NCBI GenBank assembly: GCA_001970855.1
Contig: LSSN01000019.1
Span: 1 to 64,000 of the forward strand
Direction: 5' to 3'
Length of the DNA stretch: 64,000 nt
Source: Smittium culicis
Taxonomy: Eukaryota; Kickxellomycota; Harpellomycetes; Harpellales; Legeriomycetaceae
The notes beneath the pieces were generated by a model, which saw nothing but the letters and a program-made list of their open reading frames with translations, made no database searches and was not told the origin of the DNA. Every line of letters begins with the position of its first letter. Position 1 is the stretch's first letter. Below, in pieces: positions 49,141-59,564 of the stretch. A program made the translations under genes and the position numbers.

Positions 49141-50498
49141 AAAATTAGTATGTATCCTCTCTGAAGTATAATAAGGTTTATTAATCTAGTCTTCCCGGCG
49201 AATAAGAGATGAAGGTTATTAAACTATTTAATATTACTGCGTTTGCCTATATTTTTCAATCTAACTTTAGGGTTATATTAAAAATATCGATTTTTTATAG
49301 CCGAGATTTAGTATTTAATTTCAGGAAAATCTTTATTGTTAGTATTTTTGATTATTAATTCAATATTAGCAATAGTAGTATAACATCAAATGAAAATAAC
49401 AGATAAGAAGAGATGATATTCACATTTTTAATTTTCAATGAATTAAATTTAAAAACGAGAATTAAATAGAACATTCATCATTGAAAATTTGAAATGAAGC
49501 TGTTCAAAGATTGTTTAGGAGGGATAGGTGCAACAATTTACACAAAGAATTATTATCTGTGCTGCTATCGCAAAAAAAGACGAAGAAAAATCATCATCAG
49601 CTCCTATTTCTGGAGATGGAAAGGAAAAAATAATATTTCAATGTAATTATTCGAATTTTATATAGAGAATATTAATTGTGCAGCATATTAAAAAAACTAA
49701 TATTGATAGTTCTTGGCAGTTTGGAAGGGATGTATAAGTATAACAATTGGGGGGGACAGAATAGACAGTTGGTAATAAATAGACAGTTTAATGAGGGATT
49801 TCAATTATGGTTAGCGATTATAAAGAAATATCCGAACACAATTACAGCGATTTCAGGCACTTTGGGGAGGTCTAAATTGTTTAGCGGGTAAGGGCAAAAA
49901 CGGATAAGTGTAAAAAAGCAAGATTCTGGAGAAGACTTGATTAGCGATTGTGAGGCGGAAGCGAATTGGCAGAAAGCTGAATTAAAGCAGCTTTTTAATT
50001 TGCATACAAAAAATTAAACGCTATAGTTATGCACAGGGAAACGTGCCTATAGCGAAACCAGCTGCCAAATATAGGAAAATATATGCAGCGAATAGCAGGG
50101 ACTCGCATCGCCAAGTGATGAAGATGTCAGACATTAGTGGTGGGGCTGAATAGTCACGCTCATATTGCAGCGTATGGGATCAGCGTAATGATAATAGCAG
50201 GAAAGTTTAGGCCAGTAGCGTGATTAGGAAATTGGCACTTACAAAGTGTATGCTGTTCTTAGCAGCTAATTACAGTCAGCTATTATTGTTTTCCATTTTT
50301 GTACTTTTACACTAAGCAAAAAATGCTACGAATATTCGCTTATGAATAAAAAGCTGAACACTCTACTGCGCTAAAATAAATCTACAAGCTTTAAAAAATA
50401 AATACGCTCCCTTCATAAAATATTTACACTTATACACTTCATTAACTATCTCTGTTTTAAAATATACTATACTCCACACTAACTATAACCCCATTATA
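49141..50498. other. Intergenic, repeat-like patch upstream of Rab5
   Basis: About 1.36 kb. The stretch from 49.7 to 50.3 kb is GC-richer than the flanks and purine-rich, without a convincing reading frame, and contains a strong inverted repeat at 50019-50054. It may be a remnant of another element. The last 200 bp are pyrimidine-rich and probably hold the Rab5 promoter. Confidence 0.5.
50019..50054. repeat. Hairpin-forming inverted repeat
   Basis: Arms CGCTATAG (50019-50026) and CTATAGCG (50047-50054) are perfectly complementary, with an inner GCAC/GTGC pair (50031-50034, 50043-50046) and an 8-nt loop. It could form a cruciform or a stem-loop RNA; no function is known. Confidence 0.6.
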
Positions 50499-51772
50499 AT
50501 GAATCAAACCGCCCCAGCCGCTACCCCAAATCTAAACCCTGCTGCTTCCCCAAAAGCCAGACCCAAACAATTCCAATTCAAACTTGTCCTCTTAGGTACC
50601 TAATCTCTCTTAAAACTCGATTTATTTCAATCTTCTTTCCCTTTTATGCCTATTCATGGCTTTTTAGCTTTAACCTTAGAGAATATCTTTCTCAACTTAA
50701 TTTCCACTAACGGCTTTTAATTATATCTGTTCCTCTCAAATTATATTTAGGCGAATCTGCTGTAGGAAAATCAAGGTATATATTTATAAATTATTTCTTT
50801 TTAGATACAAGTCAATTTACTAAACTATTTGTTACTTTTTATTCGATAGTGTTGTTTTGCGTTTTGTAAAAGACCGCTTCGATGAATATAAAGAGAGTAC
50901 CATAGGAGGTATAAGATTCACCAATCCTTTTCGCATCTAAAATTATAAATATTTTGTAAACATCATTCATTTTTCATTTTTTTATCCCATCTTTAGCTGC
51001 CTTTTTGACTAAAACCGTCACCCTAGAAAACGGAGACTCTGTCAAATTTGAAATTTGGGATACTGCAGGCCAGGAGCGCTACAAAGTATAATCATTACTA
51101 TATTTCATTTGTGTTTTATTGAACTAATTTTTCATTTTTCACTTTTTTTAGAGTTTAGCACCTATGTACTATCGAAATGCCAATTCTGCCGTTGTCGTTT
51201 ATGACATTACTCAAACTGTAACCTAGTTTTAAACATTAAAACTCGTTTTATATTATTTTATTTTAAATTGACCAGAAACAATAAACAATTAATCTGTCTG
51301 TTTTTTTTAGGCTTCATTTGATAGAGCTCAATCTTGGATTGAAGAACTTAAAAAGCAAGCTGATTCTGATATTATTATCGCCTTGGCAGGAAACAAGACT
51401 GATTTACAGGACCAAAGAGCTGTTTCTACAACAGAAGGTCAAACCTTTTCTGATGAAAATTCCTTACTGTTTTTCGAAACTTCTGCTAAAGATTCCACCA
51501 GCATTTCCGACCTATTTATGAAACTAGGTACTTTTTATCACTATTCACTTTATAAAAAAAAATAATTCAACTTTTTTACATAAACGAATTATACCTAAAC
51601 ACACCCTTTTACTCTAATAATTTTACCTTATTTTCAAAAACTAGCCCAAGAGTTGGTAAATGCAAAATCTTTAAAACCAGAATCGTCCAGAGGTTTAGAA
51701 AGTCAAAACTCGGCTACTGTTAATCTAACCACAAATAATAATACTCAAAACCAAGATTCATGTGCCTGCTAA
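50499..51772 (+). CDS. Rab5-family small GTPase (Ypt5/Vps21)
   Basis: Seven exons: 50499-50595, 50751-50775, 50850-50908, 50997-51085, 51152-51217, 51311-51527 and 51645-51772; all six introns are GT-AG and close in frame; 226 aa. GTPase motifs are present: P-loop GESAVGKS (33-40), the Rab5-type effector region [32 protein letters not shown] in switch II, GNKTD and ETSAK. The C terminus is CAC, a double-cysteine prenylation signal for Rab geranylgeranyltransferase. The protein should control early-endosome fusion and vacuolar sorting. Exon 2 is only 25 nt and encodes most of the P-loop. The intron-dense structure contrasts with the single-exon genes nearby. Confidence 0.93.
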
Positions 51773-52119
51773 ATCCTCTCTCATCTTTACCTCCTTCTAG
51801 TTATTCCCATTTTTAAATATTTCTCTTAACACTTTTAAACTTACACTTTTTCTTTTTTTTTATTTAATTTTTCTTACTTTAAATATAATAAACAAATACT
51901 ATTCTATTATATAAAAATTTGTTATTTATGGAAAATTCACTTTTTTAATAGAATATATCTCATTTATTTTATATTTGCTATCATTTCTGTTTAAAATGGC
52001 TGGAAAAATTAATAATATTATAGAAACAAGTGATTAGGTAAATAGTAAAATTAATTTACAAGTATACTTAAAATGGAGATAAATAGTTATAATAAATATT
52101 AAAGTATATTATACACACG
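51773..52119. other. Convergent 3' spacer
   Basis: About 350 bp between the Rab5 stop and the zinc-transporter stop. AT-rich, with nothing but presumed polyadenylation regions for the two convergent genes. Confidence 0.6.
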
Positions 52120-53706
52120 CTAAATGGAGTTTTTTTCGATTTCTACTTGTACAGATAATTCTTTTAAACCTATGATGTTTTTTTTGAAAGAGTTTGAGAT
52201 TTGGTTCTGGATATTAACAACAGTATTAGTTACGTTTTGGTTAACAATCAAGTTGTTTCCAGCAATTCCATTGTTGCTAACGCTGCCAATAAAGCTCGCA
52301 AAATCAGCATTCTTGTTTATATCAACTCTAACAACAACCGTTCCAATGAGGCCATTCCCACCGTCGCAAGAGAAAAACTGAACTCGGTCGAACCCGACAA
52401 CGCCCAGCTTCGTGCCTGTGTCGTCGCTGCTATGCTCGCTTTGGATAAGGTCAAACACCGTTCTCTCGATTTTCTTGACGTGTTTTGGCGACAATTTGAA
52501 CAGCATTGTGTTTATCGAGTTTTTGATCAGCGGAACAACGCTGAGAAAAATTAGAACGGCTATCAGTATCGAAGCGAGCGGATCAAACCCCGTCCATCCA
52601 AACAGCTTAATCAATACCGTCGAGATTATCACACCAACACTGCCTAGTGTATCCGCCAATATGTGAAGAAACACTCCCTCCATGTTGTGATCGTGGTCAT
52701 GGCTATGTTCGTGGTCATGGTCATGGTCATGCTCAAGTTCGTGTTCATTGCTATGGTTGTGAATATGGTTATGGTTGTGATCGTGGCCATGAGTATGTTC
52801 ATGAATATGGTTATGTTCGTGGCCATGGTTGTGATCGTGGCCATGGTTGTGATCGTGACCATGGTTGTGATCGTGGCCATGGTTATGTTCGTGAATATGG
52901 TTATGGTTGTGATCGTGGCAATGTGAGCTTTGAGAAGGCTCTTGTTTTTTACTAGAAGGGCAGCTTCCGTGACTGTGGCCGTGGTGGTGGTCATGGAACG
53001 CAAAGACACCTACCAAATTAACTATTAACCCACCTACAGAGACTAGCAACAATCTAGAGGTGCCCATTTCTTGGGGATTAATTAGCCTGCTTATAGCCTC
53101 CCAGAAAATAGACATCGATATGAAAGCCAAAAATATGCCATTAATTAGCCCAGATATTAGTTCAATTCGGCCGTAACCTAAAGTGAATAATCTGTTGGAG
53201 GGCCATTTGCTTATCACAGATGCTGAAAGACCGACCGTTAGCGCGATGCAGTCAAAAAACATATGGATAGCATCTGATACTAGCCCTAAGGAATTATTCA
53301 TATACCCATAAATTAGCTGGACAAACATATATCCCAAATTGACTAATAGAAATACGAATATGCTTTTAGATTCCTTGTTCTTGAGAATTTCATTTATGAA
53401 ATCGGACAAGGATCGAAAAGAGGCGATAATGGGCGATAAAAAGCTAGCCTGGCTGTTTCTACTCGAATATTTATCTTTAGAATTGTCATCGTGAGATATT
53501 TGATGGGAAGAAAAAATAGAGTTTCTTGCGCTTCTAAAACCAGAGGGCGAATCGTAAAACATTTCGTCGTATTTGTTAGAATTGAAGTTGGATCCTGATC
53601 TATTAGAATCTGAAGGATGATACTGAACAAAATTGCTGTCTTTACCGCTGTTGGTAGCAGGCACAAAGATGGAATGCCCTCTACTTTTGGTTTTTGAAGA
53701 ACTCAT
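52120..53706 (-). CDS. Zinc transporter of the CDF family (Msc2/ZnT5-7-like)
   Basis: A single exon of 528 aa. After a Ser/Asn-rich N terminus of about 100 residues come six predicted membrane spans. The intramembrane zinc site is formed by H148xxxD152 in the second span (SDAIHMFFDC) and H348xxxD352 in the fifth (FLHILADTLG). These and ASVISKW and LVSVGGLIVNLVGVFAF match ZnT7/Msc2, which load zinc into the early secretory pathway by proton exchange. Between spans 4 and 5 lies a His-rich loop of about 100 residues (237-340) made of HDHNHG-like repeats, expected to bind Zn2+ on the cytosolic side. The C-terminal domain is longer and more Asn-rich than in animals. Upstream GCCAAT motifs are at 53951, 54058 and 54112. 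Confidence 0.92.
   Translation of the reverse strand: MSSSKTKSRGHSIFVPATNSGKDSNFVQYHPSDSNRSGSNFNSNKYDEMFYDSPSGFRSARNSIFSSHQISHDDNSKDKYSSRNSQASFLSPIIASFRSLSDFINEILKNKESKSIFVFLLVNLGYMFVQLIYGYMNNSLGLVSDAIHMFFDCIALTVGLSASVISKWPSNRLFTLGYGRIELISGLINGIFLAFISMSIFWEAISRLINPQEMGTSRLLLVSVGGLIVNLVGVFAFHDHHHGHSHGSCPSSKKQEPSQSSHCHDHNHNHIHEHNHGHDHNHGHDHNHGHDHNHGHEHNHIHEHTHGHDHNHNHIHNHSNEHELEHDHDHDHEHSHDHDHNMEGVFLHILADTLGSVGVIISTVLIKLFGWTGFDPLASILIAVLIFLSVVPLIKNSINTMLFKLSPKHVKKIERTVFDLIQSEHSSDDTGTKLGVVGFDRVQFFSCDGGNGLIGTVVVRVDINKNADFASFIGSVSNNGIAGNNLIVNQNVTNTVVNIQNQISNSFKKNIIGLKELSVQVEIEKNSI
52813..52884 (-). repeat. In-frame tandem repeat in the His-rich loop
   Basis: An 18-nt unit coding for HNHGHD is repeated about four times, nearly identically, inside the zinc-transporter coding sequence. 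It lies within a longer His-rich segment at 52687-52998. Copy number is likely to vary between strains. Confidence 0.85.
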
Positions 53707-54890
53707 TATGATATATAAGCCTTCGTCGAGCGTATAAAAAAAAACACTAAGATAGAGCTTTTGGCTATTTACTAAGAGATCTTGAAAGTAAATATATTTC
53801 TTAAAAATATAAATTAATGAAATAGGAAGGAAAGAAAGCGGATCAAAATAAGATCGATACTAAGGAGGGATGTTTTCTGAGCTTGAATAAATCAATCAAG
53901 TTACACAACAATTTGAGATAAGATATTGCCTCCCCATAGTAAATTCTGCAGCCAATCAGCTTTAGAAGAAACTCTGCTTTTTTTTAAATAAAAAAAAAAA
54001 GCCGCGTTTCTGTATTTATAGCCTTCAGATATTCTACGAAAATGCTTATTACGTTAAGCCAATAAGTAAACGGCTCAGCTCCTTTTGTATTTTTGGGCTT
54101 GATTGAGAACAGCCAATAAAACAATTCGTTTTCAGCACACCTATTTTTCGTCACCGCTAATTTGCGGTAATGAATCTTTTAAAGCTGAGCAAGTTAATAG
54201 TATAACAATCTATTCCATAGATCAATATTTTTTAACTTTATTTTTTGCTTTTTTTACAGTATTTGCTCGCTCCAATTCTTAAATTGTAATTATTACTTAT
54301 GAAACTAAACATAAAATATTACCAGGTGCTCAAGTTGCTCAAGTTACCATATAAAGCATAACTCAATAGTTTTCAAATTGGCTTGCATATTAAAAATATT
54401 ATATAAATATTTGGGTTATATAAATACCATTTATCTATATAGATTTAATTAAAATGTGATTTCAAGATACAATAAAAACATTATTCAAAGAAAGTTTCAG
54501 GCTACATGTGATACCAAAGAGATAGGGGCCAATCTTGAGGATACCATTATACAAATAGTTTCTAATATCATTATTACTGTTATTTTTTTTTTGAAATTTC
54601 GTTTTAGTTTTATCAAAAAATTGTTTACAAATTTTGATACTATATTTTTTTTCTAGACCCGAAACTTGCTATGAATAATAAAGAAATAAATAATTTTACA
54701 AGCTGTCTAAAAATTTTCAAAATTTTATTTTTGGCTTTAGTTTGTGAACAATACAAATATTCTACTTTAAAGCTATAAGTTATATGTTAGAAAGTTAATG
54801 TTTTAGATAAGTATTTTTGAATAACCGTCGGTGGGAATATATTTAGATGCAAGTCTGAAATAAAGCAGGGTACTAGGTCCTTGGTTTATG
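53707..54890. other. Intergenic with clustered CCAAT boxes
   Basis: Upstream of the zinc transporter there are GCCAAT motifs at 53951-53956, 54058-54063 and 54112-54117, in one orientation, plausible CCAAT-binding-factor sites. The remainder, to the fasciclin gene's 3' end, is AT-rich. An open frame at 54456-54656 is low-complexity and unconvincing. Confidence 0.5.
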
Positions 54891-56114
54891 TTAGTTTGAG
54901 CTTATTTCATTTACAATAAGTTCAAGATCGCTCATACTTGAAGTTTGCATGCTGCCTGCAGTCGTAGTAGATGCTGCTCCAATACTTACAGTTTGGACCT
55001 TAGAGTTAGCTAAATCAGACAAGTTTGGGTTTGCTATAATAACCGACACAATTTCGTTTACGCTAGGAGTTCTAGTTGTGCCATTATCTATTCCTAAAAC
55101 GCTTAGAATCAAATTTAATAAAGGTGTAACTTTACTGCTCTGTCCAGCTGGCGCGGTACTGTTTGTTTTTTTGCCAGGAGTATAAAATCTTTTTTCTGGA
55201 AGAATAACTGCGTTAATTCCGTGTACAACGCCATTTTTAGTGAGTAGGTTCGGTGCGAAAATGGGGCCTGTTTGGATAGTTATTGATCCTGTTCTAGATC
55301 TGATGGCATCGATTTTTCCGCCTGGGAGAGCCGTGTTAAGTGAAGATCTTCCGGTAATATTGGTGGAGTAAACAACGTTTTCAAGAACCAAGTGATTTTG
55401 GAATATAGGCAATAAGTTGTTAATCTTTGAGTCTACATCGGTTTTAAGAAGATTGATCAATGATTCGTTTGAAGGTGCAAATAGAGTTATTCCAGGAGTT
55501 TCGTCAATAGTTGAGAGCAAATTTCCATTTTCCAAGCCTCTTAGAATAATCGAAAAGTTTGGGTTTCCTTTAAGAACATCGGAAACTTTTCTAGGGATAT
55601 TCAAAACTTTGTCGATCTTGTGGATCACTCCCTTAGCTGCCACAATATCAGATTTTATAATATTTGCAGGTTTCTCATTCACATTGAAACTTCCATCATT
55701 GAAACTCAATTTATTACCAGATTTATAAACTCCCAACACTTGCGGTTTCCCATTTGGCAAATTAACAAAATTTCTGGTTTTAAGCAATGTGTTGTGGAAA
55801 GTTACTCTTTCCTTAAAGTCTTTCGATAAGACAACCTCATCAAGTACGTGATATGCTAGAATAGCTTCTATCTCTTCATTTTTCAGCTTTCCAATCCCTG
55901 AGCTGCGAATAGCCTGGTCAGTGGGTGCAAAGAATGTATAAGGGAACTTTGTTGGATCCGATGGAGCAAGCTTAAATTGCCTCTCTAAAACTTTTGTGAT
56001 TATTGTCAAGTCTTTCTCCTTTTTGACAATATCAAGGATGGAGTTTTGTGCAACAGTTAAGGCGCAAAAACAATATCCGTAAGCTACAACTAAATTAAAA
56101 GTTGTAAATTTCAT
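54891..56114 (-). CDS. Secreted fasciclin-domain (FAS1) protein
   Basis: A single exon of 407 aa. An N-terminal signal peptide runs to about residue 22 (ALTVAQ). The first FAS1 domain (about 25-165) has TFFAPTDQAI and LAYHVL, the family's H1 and YH motifs, and closes with GVIHKIDKVL. The second (about 168-315) has TLFAPSNESL, FQNHLVLENVV and VVHGINAVILP. A Ser/Thr-rich tail follows, with no evident hydrophobic GPI-anchor tail at the very end, so the protein is probably soluble or wall-associated. FAS1 proteins mediate cell-surface adhesion. Several Asn glycosylation sites are present. Confidence 0.9.
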   Translation of the reverse strand: MKFTTFNLVVAYGYCFCALTVAQNSILDIVKKEKDLTIITKVLERQFKLAPSDPTKFPYTFFAPTDQAIRSSGIGKLKNEEIEAILAYHVLDEVVLSKDFKERVTFHNTLLKTRNFVNLPNGKPQVLGVYKSGNKLSFNDGSFNVNEKPANIIKSDIVAAKGVIHKIDKVLNIPRKVSDVLKGNPNFSIILRGLENGNLLSTIDETPGITLFAPSNESLINLLKTDVDSKINNLLPIFQNHLVLENVVYSTNITGRSSLNTALPGGKIDAIRSRTGSITIQTGPIFAPNLLTKNGVVHGINAVILPEKRFYTPGKKTNSTAPAGQSSKVTPLLNLILSVLGIDNGTTRTPSVNEIVSVIIANPNLSDLANSKVQTVSIGAASTTTAGSMQTSSMSDLELIVNEISSN

Positions 56115-57051
56115 TTTTGGGTTTGTTTTCTTGTTTACTTAATAGCGAAAATGGATTATTGTTTCAATAATACTCACAATTGTATTGATCTTTTAGTTTT
56201 CTTTTCTCAAATACAGAAATATAAAAGTTGTTTTTATTCTGGTTTTTAGTTGGGTTTTTTTTTTCATCTGAAACCAGACTATTTATATTGTTTTTTATAT
56301 TTAATATGCAGCATATTAACTGTAAGGATAATTACATCGCTATAATTATTTTTTTAATCTAAAATTTAATAATATCAATGTCCAATCTCTTGGAGGTAAT
56401 AATTAACTTTAAATTTACCCCATTCTTCTCAAATTTTATTAATAAACTATTAATCGAAATATAAAAGATCAAGAATAAAGAAAACGTTTTACGACGCCAA
56501 GACTTACAATGTATAAATAAACTTTCGATTCAGCCAACACTATAAAAATTTCAAGTTCTCAGCCCAATAACATTGTATTATAATAAGGAACTCTTTGTAA
56601 AAGAATCGCCTATATATTGTTCGCTAACCCAACCCCACTTTTGAACATTAAAACTTATATTAAATTTTTGTATCTGACAATTGACATAAATACGCTTTTA
56701 TTGTTCACTAGGAGTATGTTATGGTGGTACTTGAAATTTAAGCATTTTTCTTGGAATTCAATTATGTTACTATATTATTGATATAATGGTTACTATTCGT
56801 TATGTAAAGTAAATATAAATTATCAAATAATTATAAACAATAATTAATATATTGCCAATATCGAGCTCTCATGGAGTTGAAAATTAAATTTATATTAATT
56901 TGAATTTATATGCATCATATGACAAAATAATATATTTCTATATTAATAATTAAGAAATAGTTAGCTTATACAAACCCGTAAGAGTAGATTACGTGACTGC
57001 GCTTAATAAAGTTAAAACATATTATATTTTACTATTCGCCTTTGGTGTTAA
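56115..57051. other. Intergenic, upstream of the fasciclin gene
   Basis: AT-rich, about 0.94 kb. It contains the fasciclin promoter region. No gene or clear repeat. Confidence 0.55.
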
Positions 57052-57441
57052 ATGACGGGTGTACTAATTGAATTTTGCGAAAAAATATTTCAACAACCCT
57101 TTCTGAAGTCAGTACCTTTAATCTTAATAAAAGTGTATAATTGGGTAAATCAATTTAAAACAATTCATTATTGGGTGTATCATCGTCAAAAGCCAATAAA
57201 TTATTACAATTCTAAATCAATTTATCAGTATGCCAATTGATTGGATATTTTTTGTAGCTCAAAAGTAGTTTTGACCTCCCCTGAAAAAGTAAAGAATATA
57301 TTCTCATATTTTTACTTTTTTGCACTGAGCGGAAATTTTATACCGCAGTTTAATACTGCAGGTATACTATCTGCTTTTCGAAAGGAAAAGACCTACCAAA
57401 TGGGGCTTGGAATTTTTAAAAAGTTAAAGATGAAAATATAA
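57052..57441 (+). pseudogene. Possible ISXO2/Merlin-like transposase fossil
   Basis: One plus frame is open for about 130 codons apart from a single TGA at 57238-57240. The first half reads IFQQPFLKSVPLILIKVYNW followed by VNQFKTIHYW and NYYNSK. That resembles the region of ISXO2-like transposases in which a small hydrophobic helix with a W-V motif precedes a T-V-x-x-Y-Y segment. The second half (LDIFCSSKVVLTSPEKVKN) is not diagnostic. No DDE residues or terminal inverted repeats are visible, so this is at best a fragment. Confidence 0.35.
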
Positions 57442-57962
57442 TTGTTACTGTAAAATAATTATTCATTCAATAAAAAATAGACAATTATAACATAACAGAC
57501 GTATCTGTTATCAATTAGCTATAACATAAGTATATTTTATAACTCTTTACTATCATTTGCAGAAGAAAAAAAACTTTACTCAAACTACTAGCAATGTTAA
57601 GCACTTCATCTATTGGTCACAAGATCAGAAAAAGAAAGTAGTATCCAATAGTATAGTCTGAGGCAATTCCAGAAATGTATTAACTCAAAAAAGGTTAAGG
57701 AAAATTTTTACTTAAATTTAACGGAAAAAATCAAACTTACTTGCAAATTGTTAATGAAAGTTTCTTATTTCAATTACCACTTTAGCATCAAAAATAGATT
57801 AGCATAGCATACTAATTAGATTCAATTAAATTATCCCACAATAACTGTACTAAGAAGCTCTAAGCATTTAAATAATCTACATTTTGAATCACAATTATTT
57901 ACCTGTAAACTACTGACAACAAGCTGAACTTATTTCGATACAGCAGTTTTAAGGTATTTGAT
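57442..57962. other. Intergenic, upstream of the hydrolase gene
   Basis: About 0.5 kb of AT-rich sequence with no coding signal, presumed to hold the promoter of the hydrolase gene. Confidence 0.55.
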
Positions 57963-59354
57963 ATGGAATATGAGAATCATATACTAGCGATATTCGTCCA
58001 CGGTTTTATGGGCTCCACTGATTCCTTTTGTGATTTCCCACAAAAAGTACAAGAAATTTTGTCTGCAATTCACAAGGACAAAATAGTTGAATGCATCGTG
58101 TACCCCACATATCAGACAAAGAACGAGCTAGCAGAAGCTGTAACTTTGTTAAAAAATTGGATATTAGATTTAATTGATGAAAGGCATAAAAAATTATATT
58201 CTAAGCAAAAAGCTAACGATTCGAATGCTATTCCAAAGAAAATAAATATAATTCTTTGTGGGCACTCAATGGGCGGCTTATTGATATCAGATGTTGCTAT
58301 AGATTTGTTCCCAACACTAGAATTTTTTAACGCTACTTCAGAAGAGTATCATTCAGCCAACAAAAAAGGTAATAGTAAGAACTCAAACTTACCTCCATCA
58401 AAGCCTGTTTTTGCAAATGGCGGCCTTACAAAGATAGTTGGGATTCTAGCTTATGATTCTCCATTTTTTGGTATCAGTCACGAGTCTATTTCTCTTACGT
58501 TTTTATCAAAAGCAGGCGAAATAGGAAATCAAATAAATACAAGTAGATCACTTGGAGCTGGAATTCTAGGTGGTTTGACTAGCATTCTAGGCACAAATAT
58601 AAAAAATACCCCAAAACCCCAGAACGAGACATCTTCTTCCTGGTTCAATATTTTCAACACAACTTCCAATAGATCAGATAACGACAGCACCAAAAGCGAT
58701 GGATATACAAACGAAACCTCTCCAAAACCAAGCTTTTTTGGTTCCAGCTCTGAAAAAATTCCAAAAGAAAGAAGCTCAAAACGCCAAAAATCAAAAAAAG
58801 GTGAGGATTACGAAAAAGGGACCTCGAGTATTGGATACATGTTAACTGCCGGAGCTGTTGCAGCAGCCGGTTTAGCTGTGGCTGCTTATTATCATAAAGA
58901 TAAAATAAGCGAAGGATCACAATTTCTTAATGATCATTTATGCTTTGTAAGTTCGCTGTACAATAAGGAAGAGCTCAATTCAAGAGTAGAAAAACTGTGC
59001 CTATATTCGTCAAGCTACATAAATGGAAAACCAAAGCCAATGATATTTGGTTTTCACTGCTTTTATAACTCAATCCGAAATAAACCGTCTGCGAAAGCTA
59101 GCTTATTTGACAGCATGCTAAATAAAAAGTTCATTGAGCTGCCTAAAACTATTAAAATATCTGATAAAACTGATGCTGTTAAAAATTTCATTGAGCTTCC
59201 TACTTGTGATTTTTTTACTCCTTTAGTTTCCGACTTACCTGATGAAATTTCTTCGCATGTAAGCATGTTTGATTCTAATGTGACAAAGCTAGCCTTCGTT
59301 TTAGTTCGAAAATCCATTTCTCAAATCAATGTATTTTTAAAAAATTCTTTATAA
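57963..59354 (+). CDS. Alpha/beta-hydrolase, lipase-like (DUF676 type)
   Basis: A single exon of 463 aa. The N terminus has the oxyanion-hole motif FVHGFMGS (HG at 13-14). The nucleophile elbow is CGHSMGG, with Ser102 the predicted catalytic serine, and YDSPFFG (about 164-170) may carry the acid. This matches fungal DUF676-like serine hydrolases, probably acting on lipids or esters. A Ser/Lys-rich linker (about 215-288) is followed by a hydrophobic Ala-rich segment (about 291-310), perhaps membrane-associated. The catalytic His is not placed with confidence. There is no signal peptide. The substrate is unknown. Confidence 0.75.
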   Translation: MEYENHILAIFVHGFMGSTDSFCDFPQKVQEILSAIHKDKIVECIVYPTYQTKNELAEAVTLLKNWILDLIDERHKKLYSKQKANDSNAIPKKINIILCGHSMGGLLISDVAIDLFPTLEFFNATSEEYHSANKKGNSKNSNLPPSKPVFANGGLTKIVGILAYDSPFFGISHESISLTFLSKAGEIGNQINTSRSLGAGILGGLTSILGTNIKNTPKPQNETSSSWFNIFNTTSNRSDNDSTKSDGYTNETSPKPSFFGSSSEKIPKERSSKRQKSKKGEDYEKGTSSIGYMLTAGAVAAAGLAVAAYYHKDKISEGSQFLNDHLCFVSSLYNKEELNSRVEKLCLYSSSYINGKPKPMIFGFHCFYNSIRNKPSAKASLFDSMLNKKFIELPKTIKISDKTDAVKNFIELPTCDFFTPLVSDLPDEISSHVSMFDSNVTKLAFVLVRKSISQINVFLKNSL

Positions 59355-59564
59355 GGAATTAGCTAAATTATATATTATTGGATTACCATTTTAGAAATAA
59401 TTTTATTTTTCTTGATAGAGAAATTACGGATCTTTAGTTTTATATTTTTGAACGGAAATAAAGTTCTAATTAATAAGGAAATGTTATATGAGAGAAAGTT
59501 TATTTGTTAACTTTAATATATCTAAATGTGAATTCATACTTATAAAAAAGAAAAAGACACTGCT

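Noticed and set aside
52124..52955. Several long plus-strand open frames opposite the zinc-transporter gene
   Set aside because: They are antisense shadows of the coding strand. Those at 52647-52955 come from the His-rich repeat, and their translations show no family resemblance.
54456..54656. Open frame between the zinc-transporter and fasciclin genes
   Set aside because: Low-complexity Ile/Phe-rich end, no recognisable motif and no splice partner found.
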